Shown here piece after piece: positions 34,022 to 42,727 of a stretch of DNA of 64,000 nt. The notes beneath the pieces are model-generated. The model was not told where the DNA came from, made no database searches, and saw nothing but the letters and a program-made list of their open reading frames with translations. The DNA comes from Klebsiella pneumoniae (GTDB taxonomy: Bacteria; Myxococcota_A; UBA796; SXON01), in the NCBI GenBank assembly GCA_945861635.1, contig CAMAWH010000006.1:62001-126000 (forward strand), read 5' to 3'. How positions within the stretch are numbered: position 1 is the first letter of the stretch; the number at the start of each line of letters is the position of its first letter. Both the position numbers and the translations under genes were made by a program.

Positions 34022-35808
34022 ACGTGCTGTTTCTCGCCAGCCTTGCGCACGCCACCGTATTGCGCCACGCCGTCGTGGTCGGTGCGAACTATGGAGGTTC
34101 CGGGCTGGACCCCCTGCGGTACGCCGAGAGCGATGCGACGCGCATCGGTGACCTGCTTTTGGAATTGGGTGGATTCGATCCGGTCTACGTCACCGTGCTC
34201 TACGCGCCAACCGCGGCGGAACTGAAGGCGGCGCTTCACGAGCATTCTGCGATCTCCTCCAGTTTTGACGATGATCTGTTCCTATTCTACTACTCAGGCC
34301 ACGCCGACGCGAGGGGTCTGCGCATCGGCACCGAAGCTTACGCCTACGAGGCGCTGCGCAGCGATATCCGCGCCATGCCTTCGGAAGTCAAGATCGGCAT
34401 GCTGGACGCCTGTCGGTCGGGAACGATCACGCGGCTGAAGGGTGCAGCGCTCTCCCAACCGTTCCTGGTACAGGACCGCCTTGCCGCCGAGGGAGAAGCG
34501 TGGATCACCGCCGCAAGTGCGGATGAGAGTGCGCAGGAGTCGGACCGGCTCCGCGGCAGCTTTTTCACCCACTACCTGATCTCCGGCATGCGCGGCGCGG
34601 CCGATACGGGAGATGGGGAAGTATCCCTGCAGGAAGCCTACAACTACGCCTCGGCGCGCGTAATCGATCAGACCGGCGGCACGCTCGCCGGCGCGCAGCA
34701 CCCGAACTACGACTACCGGCTCAAGGGCGAACGTGATCCGGCGCTCACCCGCGTGAGCCAGGGCCGGGCCACGGCGACGCTGCCTGCGGATCTCGTCGGC
34801 CAAGTCACGGTGTCGCGACTGCCAGATCGCACGCCCGTTGCGGAGGTCGCCAAGGTCGCCGGCCAGCCAGTGACGCTCGCGCTCGCGCCGGGAAATTACA
34901 AAATTCGCCTTCAACAAGGTAAAGAATTCCGCGAAGCCGAGATCATGCTCTCCGACGGCGCGCGCATGACACTGTCGCGATGGGGCGCTAGCAATGTCGA
35001 GGCCGGGTCGGTCAAGGGAGGGACGTTTGCGTTGGACAGCCGAGATCTGGCCCGCAAAACGGCAGACGCCGGCCGAAACGCGTTCATCGACCTCCTGAAT
35101 CCGAATGACCTGCGCCACTCCCCCCTTCTGGCCGGCGGAATCAGCGCCGTCGGCCCCGGAGGCGGTCAATTCTACAACGGGCAATGGGCCAAGGGGACGC
35201 TGTACCTCGGCACGGTGGGTTCGCTGTTCGCAGCGTCCGTATTCTCCAACCAATCTGGTTTTTTCACGGGTGCCATCACCGGCCCCGACCCGTTGATGAT
35301 GACCGCGGCCATGTTCTATGGGGCAGCCATGGCGGACGCGTCGTACAACGCGGACCGGCGTGAGGAATGGCGCCCGAACACCGGCGTTTCCGTAGCAACG
35401 TACTCCGCGTGGGATCCACGCCTTTCGCTTGCTACGCCCTATGTCGCAGGGATAACGGCGGACTGGCATTTTGTGCCAAACGTCTCCATCGGGCTGGACC
35501 GCTTCGGATGGACGCGCAGTCCCGACGGAGAGGAGCGGTGGAACTTCGGTACGCGGGCGATGTTCGCGATCGAGGGGAAACATGTTCGCCCGGCGCTTTT
35601 CGTGGGTTTTGGCGGGCGCGTCATCGACACCAGAGTCGAGGCGGCAACGCGCTCACGTCTGGTCGGAACCGTTGGTGCGGGCGGCAACTTCCGCTGGTAC
35701 GTGACGCCCCGGTACTTCATCGAGAACGAGGTGCGCGTCGAAAGTGAAGGTGGGCGGATGGTCATTTTGGCAGGCGGCGGCGTCGGCGTGCACATCGGCG
35801 GGGAATAG
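34018..35808 (+). CDS. Exported caspase-like protease with C-terminal membrane/beta-barrel-like region
   Basis: A 596-residue C14-type cysteine protease. The GTG start overlaps the anti-sigma stop. Residues 1-12 (MNVLFLASLAHA) look like a short signal peptide, so the protease would act outside the cytoplasm. The caspase fold covers about 15-240: HAVVVGANYGG at the first strand, the catalytic histidine in FYYSGHAD (H95) and cysteine in MLDACRSG (C132). About 265-320 resembles a PEGA domain (APGNYKIRLQQGKEF). About 370-440 resembles DUF5683, with GPGGGQFYNGQWAKG and hydrophobic stretches. The last 150 residues alternate hydrophobic and polar as in outer-membrane strands. Both catalytic residues are intact. 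Confidence 0.82.
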   Translation: MNVLFLASLAHATVLRHAVVVGANYGGSGLDPLRYAESDATRIGDLLLELGGFDPVYVTVLYAPTAAELKAALHEHSAISSSFDDDLFLFYYSGHADARGLRIGTEAYAYEALRSDIRAMPSEVKIGMLDACRSGTITRLKGAALSQPFLVQDRLAAEGEAWITAASADESAQESDRLRGSFFTHYLISGMRGAADTGDGEVSLQEAYNYASARVIDQTGGTLAGAQHPNYDYRLKGERDPALTRVSQGRATATLPADLVGQVTVSRLPDRTPVAEVAKVAGQPVTLALAPGNYKIRLQQGKEFREAEIMLSDGARMTLSRWGASNVEAGSVKGGTFALDSRDLARKTADAGRNAFIDLLNPNDLRHSPLLAGGISAVGPGGGQFYNGQWAKGTLYLGTVGSLFAASVFSNQSGFFTGAITGPDPLMMTAAMFYGAAMADASYNADRREEWRPNTGVSVATYSAWDPRLSLATPYVAGITADWHFVPNVSIGLDRFGWTRSPDGEERWNFGTRAMFAIEGKHVRPALFVGFGGRVIDTRVEAATRSRLVGTVGAGGNFRWYVTPRYFIENEVRVESEGGRMVILAGGGVGVHIGGE

Positions 35809-35822
35809 GCCATAGTCTCGCG

Positions 35823-37058
35823 ATGAAGCTCACCGCGCTGCTCGCTCCCATCGGACTGCTCACGCCTGTGGCGCTCCTGTCGGCGTGCCAAACGGCCGAT
35901 CGCGACATTGACTCGACCGCGATCGGCGAGGACGATGCCGATGCCGATGCCGACGCCGACGCCGACGCCGACGCCGATGCCGACGCCGACGCCGATGCCG
36001 ACGCCGATGCCGACGCCGATGCGGACTGGGTGCGCGTAGACGAAATGGGAAATGTCATGGAACGAAGCGTGGATGTGGCCGTCGCGCCTGACGGCACCGC
36101 GTTCGTCTCATGGGTGGACAGCCGGGACATCGTATGGGTGCGCCGGTCCGACGACGGCGGCGCGACCTGGGGCGAAGCGGCGGAGGTCAATACCGACGGG
36201 TCTACCGCCGGCGTCACGATGGCGCGCCGCCCCTACGTGGCCACGGATGGCAATCGGGTGGCCGTCACCTTTGTCGATCTCAACGCCGGCGTCGTCGAAG
36301 TCTATGAATCCAAGGCGGATTCACTCGCGTTCGGATCCACCGTGACCCTCGGCGGTGAAGCCACGTTCAACGACTTCGCCAAAGCGCTTTTCGTGGAAGG
36401 CGAGTTGATCGTCGTTTGGCAAACCTATACGCCGGATGGCGCCATGGTCCTTGCCCGCGAGTCTACGGCATGGGATGAAGAGGCCGCCGACGACGGCGTG
36501 CCCGGCCTGCCCTGTGAGTGTTGCCCACTCGACGCGCTGGCCGCCAGTTCGGGCGATCTCCTCATCGCTTTCCGCAACAACAACAGCAACACGCGGGAGC
36601 ATTGGGTGTCGATGCTCCCAAGTGGCGACAGCGCGGAGATCTCGGACACGGAGGGCACGCTGTGGGAGTGTCCGATGGAAGGCCCACGCCTCGGAGAAGC
36701 CGACGGCGCCGTGCTCGCCGTGTGGGCGGACGCTTCCATGTCGGCCGCCACGTGGATGGCGACGAGCGTCGATTCTGGGCGGACCTGGTCCGGCGAGAGG
36801 GACATCTTTGGCGAGAATGGCACCAGCAGCCCAAGCATTGCGACGGCAGCCGGCGGCATCGTCACGGTTACGACGGAGGTCGGCGGACGCGCGATGATGG
36901 TGGGCAGCGTAGACGGAGGTGCTACGTTCAGCACTCCCGTCGATCTATCATGTCCGAGCGGAAATATTGGCTACCCGCAGCTTGACGGAGATGGCGGCAT
37001 CATCGTTGCCGGGGGGTCCGCCGGGGACGGCACGGCATGGGTGAGCAGGGTGCAATAA
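35823..37058 (+). CDS. Asp-box (sialidase-like propeller) lipoprotein with Ala-Asp repeat
   Basis: A 411-residue lipoprotein starting MKLTALLAPIGLLTPVALLSAC with a clear lipobox (C22). Residues 39-68 are 15 Ala-Asp pairs, forming an acidic stalk. The rest is a propeller with Asp boxes (SDDGGATWGE, SVDSGRTWSG, SVDGGATFST) and a cysteine knot PCECCPL. The fold matches BNR/sialidase-like proteins, but the catalytic arginine triad of sialidases is not clear, so a glycan-hydrolysing role is not claimed. It starts 14 bases after the protease gene, so it may be the fourth gene of the sigma operon. A repeat copy begins at its stop codon. Confidence 0.75.
   Translation: MKLTALLAPIGLLTPVALLSACQTADRDIDSTAIGEDDADADADADADADADADADADADADADADADWVRVDEMGNVMERSVDVAVAPDGTAFVSWVDSRDIVWVRRSDDGGATWGEAAEVNTDGSTAGVTMARRPYVATDGNRVAVTFVDLNAGVVEVYESKADSLAFGSTVTLGGEATFNDFAKALFVEGELIVVWQTYTPDGAMVLARESTAWDEEAADDGVPGLPCECCPLDALAASSGDLLIAFRNNNSNTREHWVSMLPSGDSAEISDTEGTLWECPMEGPRLGEADGAVLAVWADASMSAATWMATSVDSGRTWSGERDIFGENGTSSPSIATAAGGIVTVTTEVGGRAMMVGSVDGGATFSTPVDLSCPSGNIGYPQLDGDGGIIVAGGSAGDGTAWVSRVQ
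35937..36026 (+). repeat. Tandem Ala-Asp codon repeat (15 units of 6 bp)
   Basis: Fifteen consecutive GCC-GAT or GCC-GAC hexamers (last one GCG-GAC) encode (Ala-Asp)15 just after the lipobox linker. Third-position variation between GAT and GAC makes the array imperfect. It may vary in length between strains through slippage, always in units of two residues, so the frame is kept. Confidence 0.9.
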
Positions 37059-37084
37059 GGAGCCGTCCAAAATAACTGGCAGCT
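37059..37084 (+). repeat. Second copy of the repeat end seen at 30598
   Basis: GCCGTCCAAAATAAC here (37062-37076) matches the left end of the element at 30601 except for one A fewer. The match extends on both sides (GGA before, TGGCAGC after). It fills the 30-bp gap between two convergent genes. No inverted partner is seen nearby, so it is a solo end. Confidence 0.65.
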
Positions 37085-37088
37085 ACCT

Positions 37089-37844
37089 TCACTCCGTGGC
37101 GTTGAACCCAAGTGAGAAACTCGTCTCACCCACCGTGACGCTCACAGTGACCGGTCGAGACCCCGCTCCCGCCCCTTTGGCGGAGAGCATCCCCAAGCCG
37201 TCTGCCACCATCGGAATCGTTGCGTCCCCATCCTTGATCGAGCCGGAAATCGGCCCAGTAACGGCGTTTCTGTGCTCATCCGTCAGCCACGCCCGGTAGC
37301 TGCCATCCTTGGGCGCGTACTCAACGTGCATGTCGCCCCACATGCTGACCTGCCCTCCGTGCAGCGTCGTGTGGTCGTGCGATTCCAGCCCGACGGTCGC
37401 CGCCTCAAACGAGGCGCTGACCGCCTTTCCCGAATGACGGAGGGTGAGGACAACGGTGGCGGGCTGTCCCTGAACCAACGTTGTGCCGGCGTGGAGGTGA
37501 TCGCCCAGCGCCATCAGCTCGACCGTGGTCACGCCCGAAGCGGACTTTATGACCGCGTTTCCGCTATATCCCTCCACCGCCATCGGAGTTTGTGCGCCGT
37601 CCGACAGATAAAACATCACGCCCGCGGGCAGCATGAGCGCCTCGACGTGGATGTCGCCGACCGTTTGCACCATGCCGCCGTGGGGGGCGGCGTGGGCGTG
37701 CTCTCCGCCTGCATGAGGGGCTGCCGGCGCCTCGGCCGTCGGCGGCGGGGATGCAATCGGCGTGACCGGCGGGATCGGTGTGATCGGCGCCTCGGCCGGC
37801 GGAGACGAGCACGCGGACATGGCGAAAAGGAGGGTGAACATCAT
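37089..37844 (-). CDS. His-rich lipoprotein of the copper efflux operon, duplicated domain
   Basis: A 251-residue lipoprotein (MMFTLLFAMSAC, lipobox at C12). A Pro/Ala linker leads to a His-rich stretch (HAGGEHAHAAPHGG). The mature protein contains two related modules: one starts HGGMVQTVGDIHVEALML and is followed by a beta region; the second starts HGGQVSMWGDMHVEYAPK. The shared HGG-x-V-...-GD-x-HVE pattern has repeated His, Asp and Glu and could bind metal. The gene overlaps the RND pump by 4 bases and is the last of the copper operon. A periplasmic metal-buffer or chaperone role is inferred from that context only. Confidence 0.7.
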   Translation of the reverse strand: MMFTLLFAMSACSSPPAEAPITPIPPVTPIASPPPTAEAPAAPHAGGEHAHAAPHGGMVQTVGDIHVEALMLPAGVMFYLSDGAQTPMAVEGYSGNAVIKSASGVTTVELMALGDHLHAGTTLVQGQPATVVLTLRHSGKAVSASFEAATVGLESHDHTTLHGGQVSMWGDMHVEYAPKDGSYRAWLTDEHRNAVTGPISGSIKDGDATIPMVADGLGMLSAKGAGAGSRPVTVSVTVGETSFSLGFNATE

Positions 37845-40800
37845 GCAGACTCCAACGGGTCAGGGGGGGTGGACTGGGAAAGCAGGCGCTCGATGGAGGA
37901 TCGCCCGAAACGGAGAAAAACCGTTGGCGTAACCACGATGTCGAGGAGTGTGGAGGAGAACAGCCCGCCGAGGATGACCTGGGCCACCGGTGTAAGGATC
38001 TCCTTCCCGGGTTGGCCCCCGGCGAGTGCGAGGGGAACGAGGCCGATTCCCGCACACAGGGCCGTCATCGCAACCGGCACGAGGCGTTCCAAGGACCCAC
38101 GCACGACCATCTCAGGACCGAACTGCGCGCCCTCATGCTGCACAAGGTGAATATAGTGGGAGAGCATCAGGATGGTGTTGCGAGTGGCGATCCCGCAGAG
38201 CGTGATGAAGCCCACCAGCGTGGCGACAGACAGCGGTGAGCCCGAAATCCAGATAGCGACGACCGATCCGATGAGCGCCATAGGAATATTGAGCAGAACC
38301 TGCGCGGTCAACGCGTGTGAGCGAAAGTGCGCGAAAAGAACCGCGTACATCCCCGCGAACGACATGAGCGAGAGCAACGCGATGGTCCGACTTGCCTCCC
38401 GCTGGCTCTTGAACTGCCCGCCAATGTCCACATCGTACCCCTCCGGGAGCTTCACCGTTGCGAGCACCGCCTGAATATCCGCCACCACACTGCCAATGTC
38501 GCGCCCGGCGGTGTTCGCGCTGATTGCAATCCGACGGCGCCCATCCTCGTGGAGCACCTGATTCGGACCGGTGCCCGCCGACACCGAAGCGAGTTGCCCA
38601 AGGGTGACCGTCCGTCCGTCGTCCAGGGTCAGCGGGGCGGTGGCGAGCCTGTCCAGGTCGTCACGGAACGGCGCGGCATATCGAACGAACATATCGAGGC
38701 TGCGAACGCCGTCAAATACCGTCGCCACGCGCACTCCTCCCAACGCAGCCTCCAACTCACCCGCCAGCCGTCCCGGCGGCACGCCGAAACGTTTCGCCGC
38801 CTCCCGGTCGATCTGTACGCGAACCTCCGGAATCAGCACCTGCCGCTCGATCTGGAGGTCCACGAGCCCGGCGATCGGCACGAACTTCGCCTGCAATACC
38901 GCCGCCTGCTGCCGGAGCACGGCCAAATCCGCGCCAAAAAGCTTGATCGCAATTTGGGCGCGCACGCCGGAGAGCAAATGGTCGAGGCGGTGGCTGATCG
39001 GTTGACCAATGTTTGCCACAACGCCGGGAATTGCCGCCAACGTCGCGCGGACGTCGACCAGCACGTCCGCGCGCGTCCGGCCCCCCTCGTGGAAGTCCAC
39101 GTCGATCTCGGTGTAGTGAACGCCCTCTGCGTGTTCGTCCATCTCTGCCCGTCCGGTCCGACGCCCCGTACTTTTCACCTCGGGAATCGTCAGGAGTTGC
39201 GTTTCCGCGAGCGCGCCGATCCGGTTGGATTCGGCGAGACTGGTGCCCGGCGTCGCGAGAAGATTGATCGTGGCGGTACCCTCGTTGAACGGGGGGAGAA
39301 AGCTGGTGCCCAGCAGGGGAACACTGGCCGCCGCGACGAGGACCATCGTTGTCACTGCTGCAATCACGATGCCGGGGCGAGGGAGCGCCCAGCCAAGTAC
39401 CCGACGATCCATTGCTTTGAGGACGCGAACCAACCAGCCGTCGGGGTGCTCGATGCGCGCTGTGAGTCCCGGGAGCAAGTACGCGCACATCACCGGCGTC
39501 ACCGTGAGGGACACCACCATCGATGCCAGAATCGACGTGATGTAGGCGATGCCCAGCGGCGCGAACAGTCGGCCTTCCATGCCCGACATCGCAAACAGCG
39601 GGAGGAATACGAGGATCACCAGCACCGTCGAAAAAACGATAGAGCTGCGGACCTCGACGCTCGCATCGAGAATCACCCTCAAAACCGGGCGTGGTGGGTC
39701 CGAGAGCCGATTCTCTCGGAGTCGGCGAAAGACATTCTCCACGTCCACAATCGCGTCGTCCACAAGCTCGCCAATCGCGACGGCAAGTCCACCCAGCGTC
39801 ATCGTATTCACGGTCAGGCCAAAGGCATGCAGCGCGAGCGCCGCGACCAGCATCGACAGCGGGATGGCGGTGAGTGTGATGACCGTGGTGCGGACGTTCA
39901 GCAGGAAGATCACCAACACGAGCGTGACAAGGATGGCGCCATCGCGGAGGGCTTCCTCGACATTGGCAACCGACGCCTCGATGAAGTGGGCCTGCTGAAA
40001 CAACGGCACCACCTCGACGCCCGCGGGCAGCCCGCCCCCGAGCGAGGCGAGCGCGCGATCGACCGCCTTCGTGAGGGCGATCGTGTCCGTCCCCGGCTGC
40101 TTCTGGACGGAGAGGATCACCGCGGGACGCCCATTCACCCCCGCATCGCCCCGCATCGGCGCCGTGCCGCGTTTCACATCCGCCAGGTCCGCAAGGGTGA
40201 TGGCGGTGCCCCCTCGCGTCGCAACCACGGCCTCTCCGATCGCGACCGGATCGGACGCACGCGCGAGATTACGAACCACGTATTCCTGGCTTTTTCGGTC
40301 CAGGAATCCGCCGTTGGTGCTCCCTTGTGCCCAACGCGCCGCCTCCCGTACGGAATCGAGTGTCAGGCCAAGGCTGGCGAGACGGTCGGGGTGCACGTTC
40401 ACCTGCACCTGCTCGACACCGCCCCCAATGTTCATCACCTGAGCGAGCCCAGGAATCGACAAGAGCCGGGGTCGAATCGTCCAGTCGGCGAGGCTGCGCA
40501 ACGCCGGACCCGGCACACTCCCATCGGGCGAAACGAGGCCCACGAGCATGATCTCGCCCATGATCGAGCTGACAGGCCCCATCCCGGGGACGATACCGGC
40601 CGGCATCTGCCCCTGCGCCTGAGTGATACGTTCGGCAACTGTTTGGCGCGCCCGGTAGATGTCCACCGACCAATCGAACTCGACCCAGACCACCGAGAGC
40701 CCAACCGCGGATTGCGATCGTACGCGCTCCACACCCGGCGCGCCGTTCACCGCCGTTTCCAAAGGACGCGTCACCAGGATCTCGACCTCTTCGGGCGAGA

Positions 40801-40966
40801 GCCCGCCGGCCTCCGTCAAAAGCGTGACGGTAGGACGATTGAGATCGGGAAAGACATCGACCGGCAACTTCACCGCGGTCCAGGCTCCGAATCCAAGCAC
40901 GACCGCGGCAACGACAAGAACGAAAAGTCGATTCCGAACGGAGGCGCCGATGAGTGCGTTGAACAT
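37841..40966 (-). CDS. Heavy-metal efflux RND pump (CusA/CzcA type)
   Basis: An inner-membrane proton-driven pump of 1041 residues, the family's usual size. It exports metal ions, here probably copper(I), through a tripartite complex. Typical features include the first helix and periplasmic start LPVDVFPDLNRPTVTLLTEA, the TM4 charged motif GELVDDAIVDVENV, VFRRLRENR, and SGMEGRLFAPLG. The second half repeats the fold with MALIGSVVAIWISG and a helix pair near the C-terminus. Metal specificity cannot be read with certainty; copper is inferred from the multicopper oxidase in the operon. It starts 3 bases after the adaptor gene's end. The outer-membrane channel partner is not in the window. Confidence 0.92.
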   Translation of the reverse strand: MFNALIGASVRNRLFVLVVAAVVLGFGAWTAVKLPVDVFPDLNRPTVTLLTEAGGLSPEEVEILVTRPLETAVNGAPGVERVRSQSAVGLSVVWVEFDWSVDIYRARQTVAERITQAQGQMPAGIVPGMGPVSSIMGEIMLVGLVSPDGSVPGPALRSLADWTIRPRLLSIPGLAQVMNIGGGVEQVQVNVHPDRLASLGLTLDSVREAARWAQGSTNGGFLDRKSQEYVVRNLARASDPVAIGEAVVATRGGTAITLADLADVKRGTAPMRGDAGVNGRPAVILSVQKQPGTDTIALTKAVDRALASLGGGLPAGVEVVPLFQQAHFIEASVANVEEALRDGAILVTLVLVIFLLNVRTTVITLTAIPLSMLVAALALHAFGLTVNTMTLGGLAVAIGELVDDAIVDVENVFRRLRENRLSDPPRPVLRVILDASVEVRSSIVFSTVLVILVFLPLFAMSGMEGRLFAPLGIAYITSILASMVVSLTVTPVMCAYLLPGLTARIEHPDGWLVRVLKAMDRRVLGWALPRPGIVIAAVTTMVLVAAASVPLLGTSFLPPFNEGTATINLLATPGTSLAESNRIGALAETQLLTIPEVKSTGRRTGRAEMDEHAEGVHYTEIDVDFHEGGRTRADVLVDVRATLAAIPGVVANIGQPISHRLDHLLSGVRAQIAIKLFGADLAVLRQQAAVLQAKFVPIAGLVDLQIERQVLIPEVRVQIDREAAKRFGVPPGRLAGELEAALGGVRVATVFDGVRSLDMFVRYAAPFRDDLDRLATAPLTLDDGRTVTLGQLASVSAGTGPNQVLHEDGRRRIAISANTAGRDIGSVVADIQAVLATVKLPEGYDVDIGGQFKSQREASRTIALLSLMSFAGMYAVLFAHFRSHALTAQVLLNIPMALIGSVVAIWISGSPLSVATLVGFITLCGIATRNTILMLSHYIHLVQHEGAQFGPEMVVRGSLERLVPVAMTALCAGIGLVPLALAGGQPGKEILTPVAQVILGGLFSSTLLDIVVTPTVFLRFGRSSIERLLSQSTPPDPLESA

Positions 40967-40969
40967 TCG

Positions 40970-42727
40970 CTACCGGCCGGCGAGGCTGCGCAGGGTGTAC
41001 GTGCCGTCCAGCACCACCCGCTCGCCGACACCCAGACCCGCGATGACGCTCCATTCATCCCCGGAGCGCGCGCCAAGTCTCAGCTCCCTCATTTCGAATT
41101 GCTCTGGACCCACCTTTACAAAACCGATTGGGATGCCGTTGCTGTCGATGACTGCGGCGTCGGGAACGACCAAAGCATCTCGCGTGGGCCCCCGCCCAAG
41201 CCAAGCCGTACCCGACATCCCGGGGTGGAGGTCGTGGCCCAGCGCATCCACAGCCAGCGTCACTGTCAAGGTTCCCGTGGCGGGGTCGGCCTCCTGTCCC
41301 GCGTCGAGGATCACGGCAGGAAGTGGCACGCCGGGCCATGCAGTCGAGAGCACGCTTGCGACGGACCCCGCGGTGATGCCGGCCGCAAACCGCTCGGGAA
41401 CGCGCGCCTCCATCCACAGTCCGGAGGCGTCCACCACCCGAAACAGCGCATCTCCCGCCTGCACCTGATCGCCCGGTCGCGCGAGCGCGGAGCCAACTCG
41501 CCCGGCCACGGGCGCCCGAATGACGACTCCGGAGCCTTCCGCCATGGCAGCCAATGCGGCCTCCGCCTCCGACAGCGTCGTCCGCGCGACATACGCGGAC
41601 TGCTGGCGTTCAAGGCGCTCTCGCTCGGAAATGCCCTCGGAGAGCCGCGCGAGCTGCGCCACGTCACGCTCCGCCAGCGCGACGGCCTTCTTCGCCTCGG
41701 CCACCGCCGTTGCAGCTTGCTGGCGGGATTCCGCTAGCGAGGCGCGATCCGCGCTGCCGACCAACTCGCGCACGACACCGAGGACCTGCCCGGCATGCAC
41801 GGCGCTACCCGGTGACGGGAAGCCGGCGGTCGGGGCGCCCAACTCGCCCGCGACGGGCGAGCGCAGTGTGGCGCTCCCGCCGGCGCGCGCCACGAACTTG
41901 CCGAGCGCCGGCACGCGCTCCTGAAACGTGTCGTGCATGAGGCGCGCGGTGCGCATTCCGATGAGGAATTGGCTCTCCATCGGAAGGTGGAGCGCGCCCG
42001 AAGCGAGCGCTCCGCCTGGGTATGCAGCGCCTGCCGGCCGCGGCGCGTTGCCGGGTTCCCCGGCTGGGGCCGCGGGTGCCGTGTGGCCCTCTCCCCCGTG
42101 CGCCAAGCCTTCCCGCGCTGCAAACATCGCCGCTACCAGCATCGCTGCCGCGCCAACGCCCCGGCGCCGACCGATGGCGTATCCAAGTGCAACCGCAAGG
42201 AATCCGCCGATCCCGAGTACGCCAACCCCGGCCAGCGCACGCGCCACCTTCATGCCCGCTCCGAGAGTCGCCGCCGGCGCGGTGGCTCCCACGAGCAACC
42301 CCGTGATCGGAATCACGTCCGAACCTGAGGCTGTCGCGATGATGAGCGCGCCGGCGTACTCCCCCGCCGCGGGGAACGTTGCGGAGCCGATGTAGATGCC
42401 GGCGGAAGCGACCGGCGATGCCGGAGAGAACGCCATCGTCACGCTCGCGGGGCCCTGAAGCGCCAGTGAGGATGTCGCATCCGCGATGGGCTCGCTGGTG
42501 GCAAAATCGGCGAGCAGGAGCTTCGTCGCCACCGGCGAGCCGGGAGCGCCGTGGTGAACGCGCAACACCGCCTCGAACTGTGCCGACGACGACGCCACAC
42601 TCCCCGTGGTTCCGTCCTCCGTCGCGACCGAGGCGGCGGGCGCGGCGTGGTCCTCCCCGCCGTGGGCCGTTGCGTCGCCGACGAGGAGCGCGCAGGTGAG
42701 CAGTGCGGGGATGAGCAGCGCCGTCAC
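40970..42727 (-). CDS. RND periplasmic adaptor (CusB-like) fused to an extra exported N-terminal domain
   Basis: A 585-residue protein. Residues 1-22 are a signal peptide ending in HGGEDHAAPA. About 40-155 form an extra beta-rich domain (VLRVHHGAPGSPVATKLLLADF, AGIYIGSATFPAAGEYAG). A helix at about 158-188, the basic loop GRRRG and a second hydrophobic segment (AAAMLVAAMFAA) follow, then a second HGGEGHTAPA. From about 245 the classical adaptor begins: a barrel-sandwich lipoyl-like part (AGKVLGVV-type), a coiled-coil hairpin (ESRQQAATAVAEAKKAVALAERD), then VIRAPVAGRVG and the membrane-proximal domain. Ordinary CusB has about 400 residues, so this appears to be a fusion of two exported proteins. 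It overlaps the response-regulator stop by 4 bases. Confidence 0.85.
   Translation of the reverse strand: MTALLIPALLTCALLVGDATAHGGEDHAAPAASVATEDGTTGSVASSSAQFEAVLRVHHGAPGSPVATKLLLADFATSEPIADATSSLALQGPASVTMAFSPASPVASAGIYIGSATFPAAGEYAGALIIATASGSDVIPITGLLVGATAPAATLGAGMKVARALAGVGVLGIGGFLAVALGYAIGRRRGVGAAAMLVAAMFAAREGLAHGGEGHTAPAAPAGEPGNAPRPAGAAYPGGALASGALHLPMESQFLIGMRTARLMHDTFQERVPALGKFVARAGGSATLRSPVAGELGAPTAGFPSPGSAVHAGQVLGVVRELVGSADRASLAESRQQAATAVAEAKKAVALAERDVAQLARLSEGISERERLERQQSAYVARTTLSEAEAALAAMAEGSGVVIRAPVAGRVGSALARPGDQVQAGDALFRVVDASGLWMEARVPERFAAGITAGSVASVLSTAWPGVPLPAVILDAGQEADPATGTLTVTLAVDALGHDLHPGMSGTAWLGRGPTRDALVVPDAAVIDSNGIPIGFVKVGPEQFEMRELRLGARSGDEWSVIAGLGVGERVVLDGTYTLRSLAGR

Noticed and set aside
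34294-35583. 429-codon frame antisense to the caspase gene
   Set aside because: The caspase frame has conserved catalytic motifs and start overlap; this is its shadow.
30601-37084. Intact composite transposon
   Set aside because: No transposase gene and no clear target duplication; the right copy is a single end.
38327-41737. 1136-codon open frame opposite the RND pump and adaptor genes
   Set aside because: It is antisense to two clearly conserved proteins, and its translation is Arg/His/Asp-rich with no domain; an artefact of high GC and codon bias.
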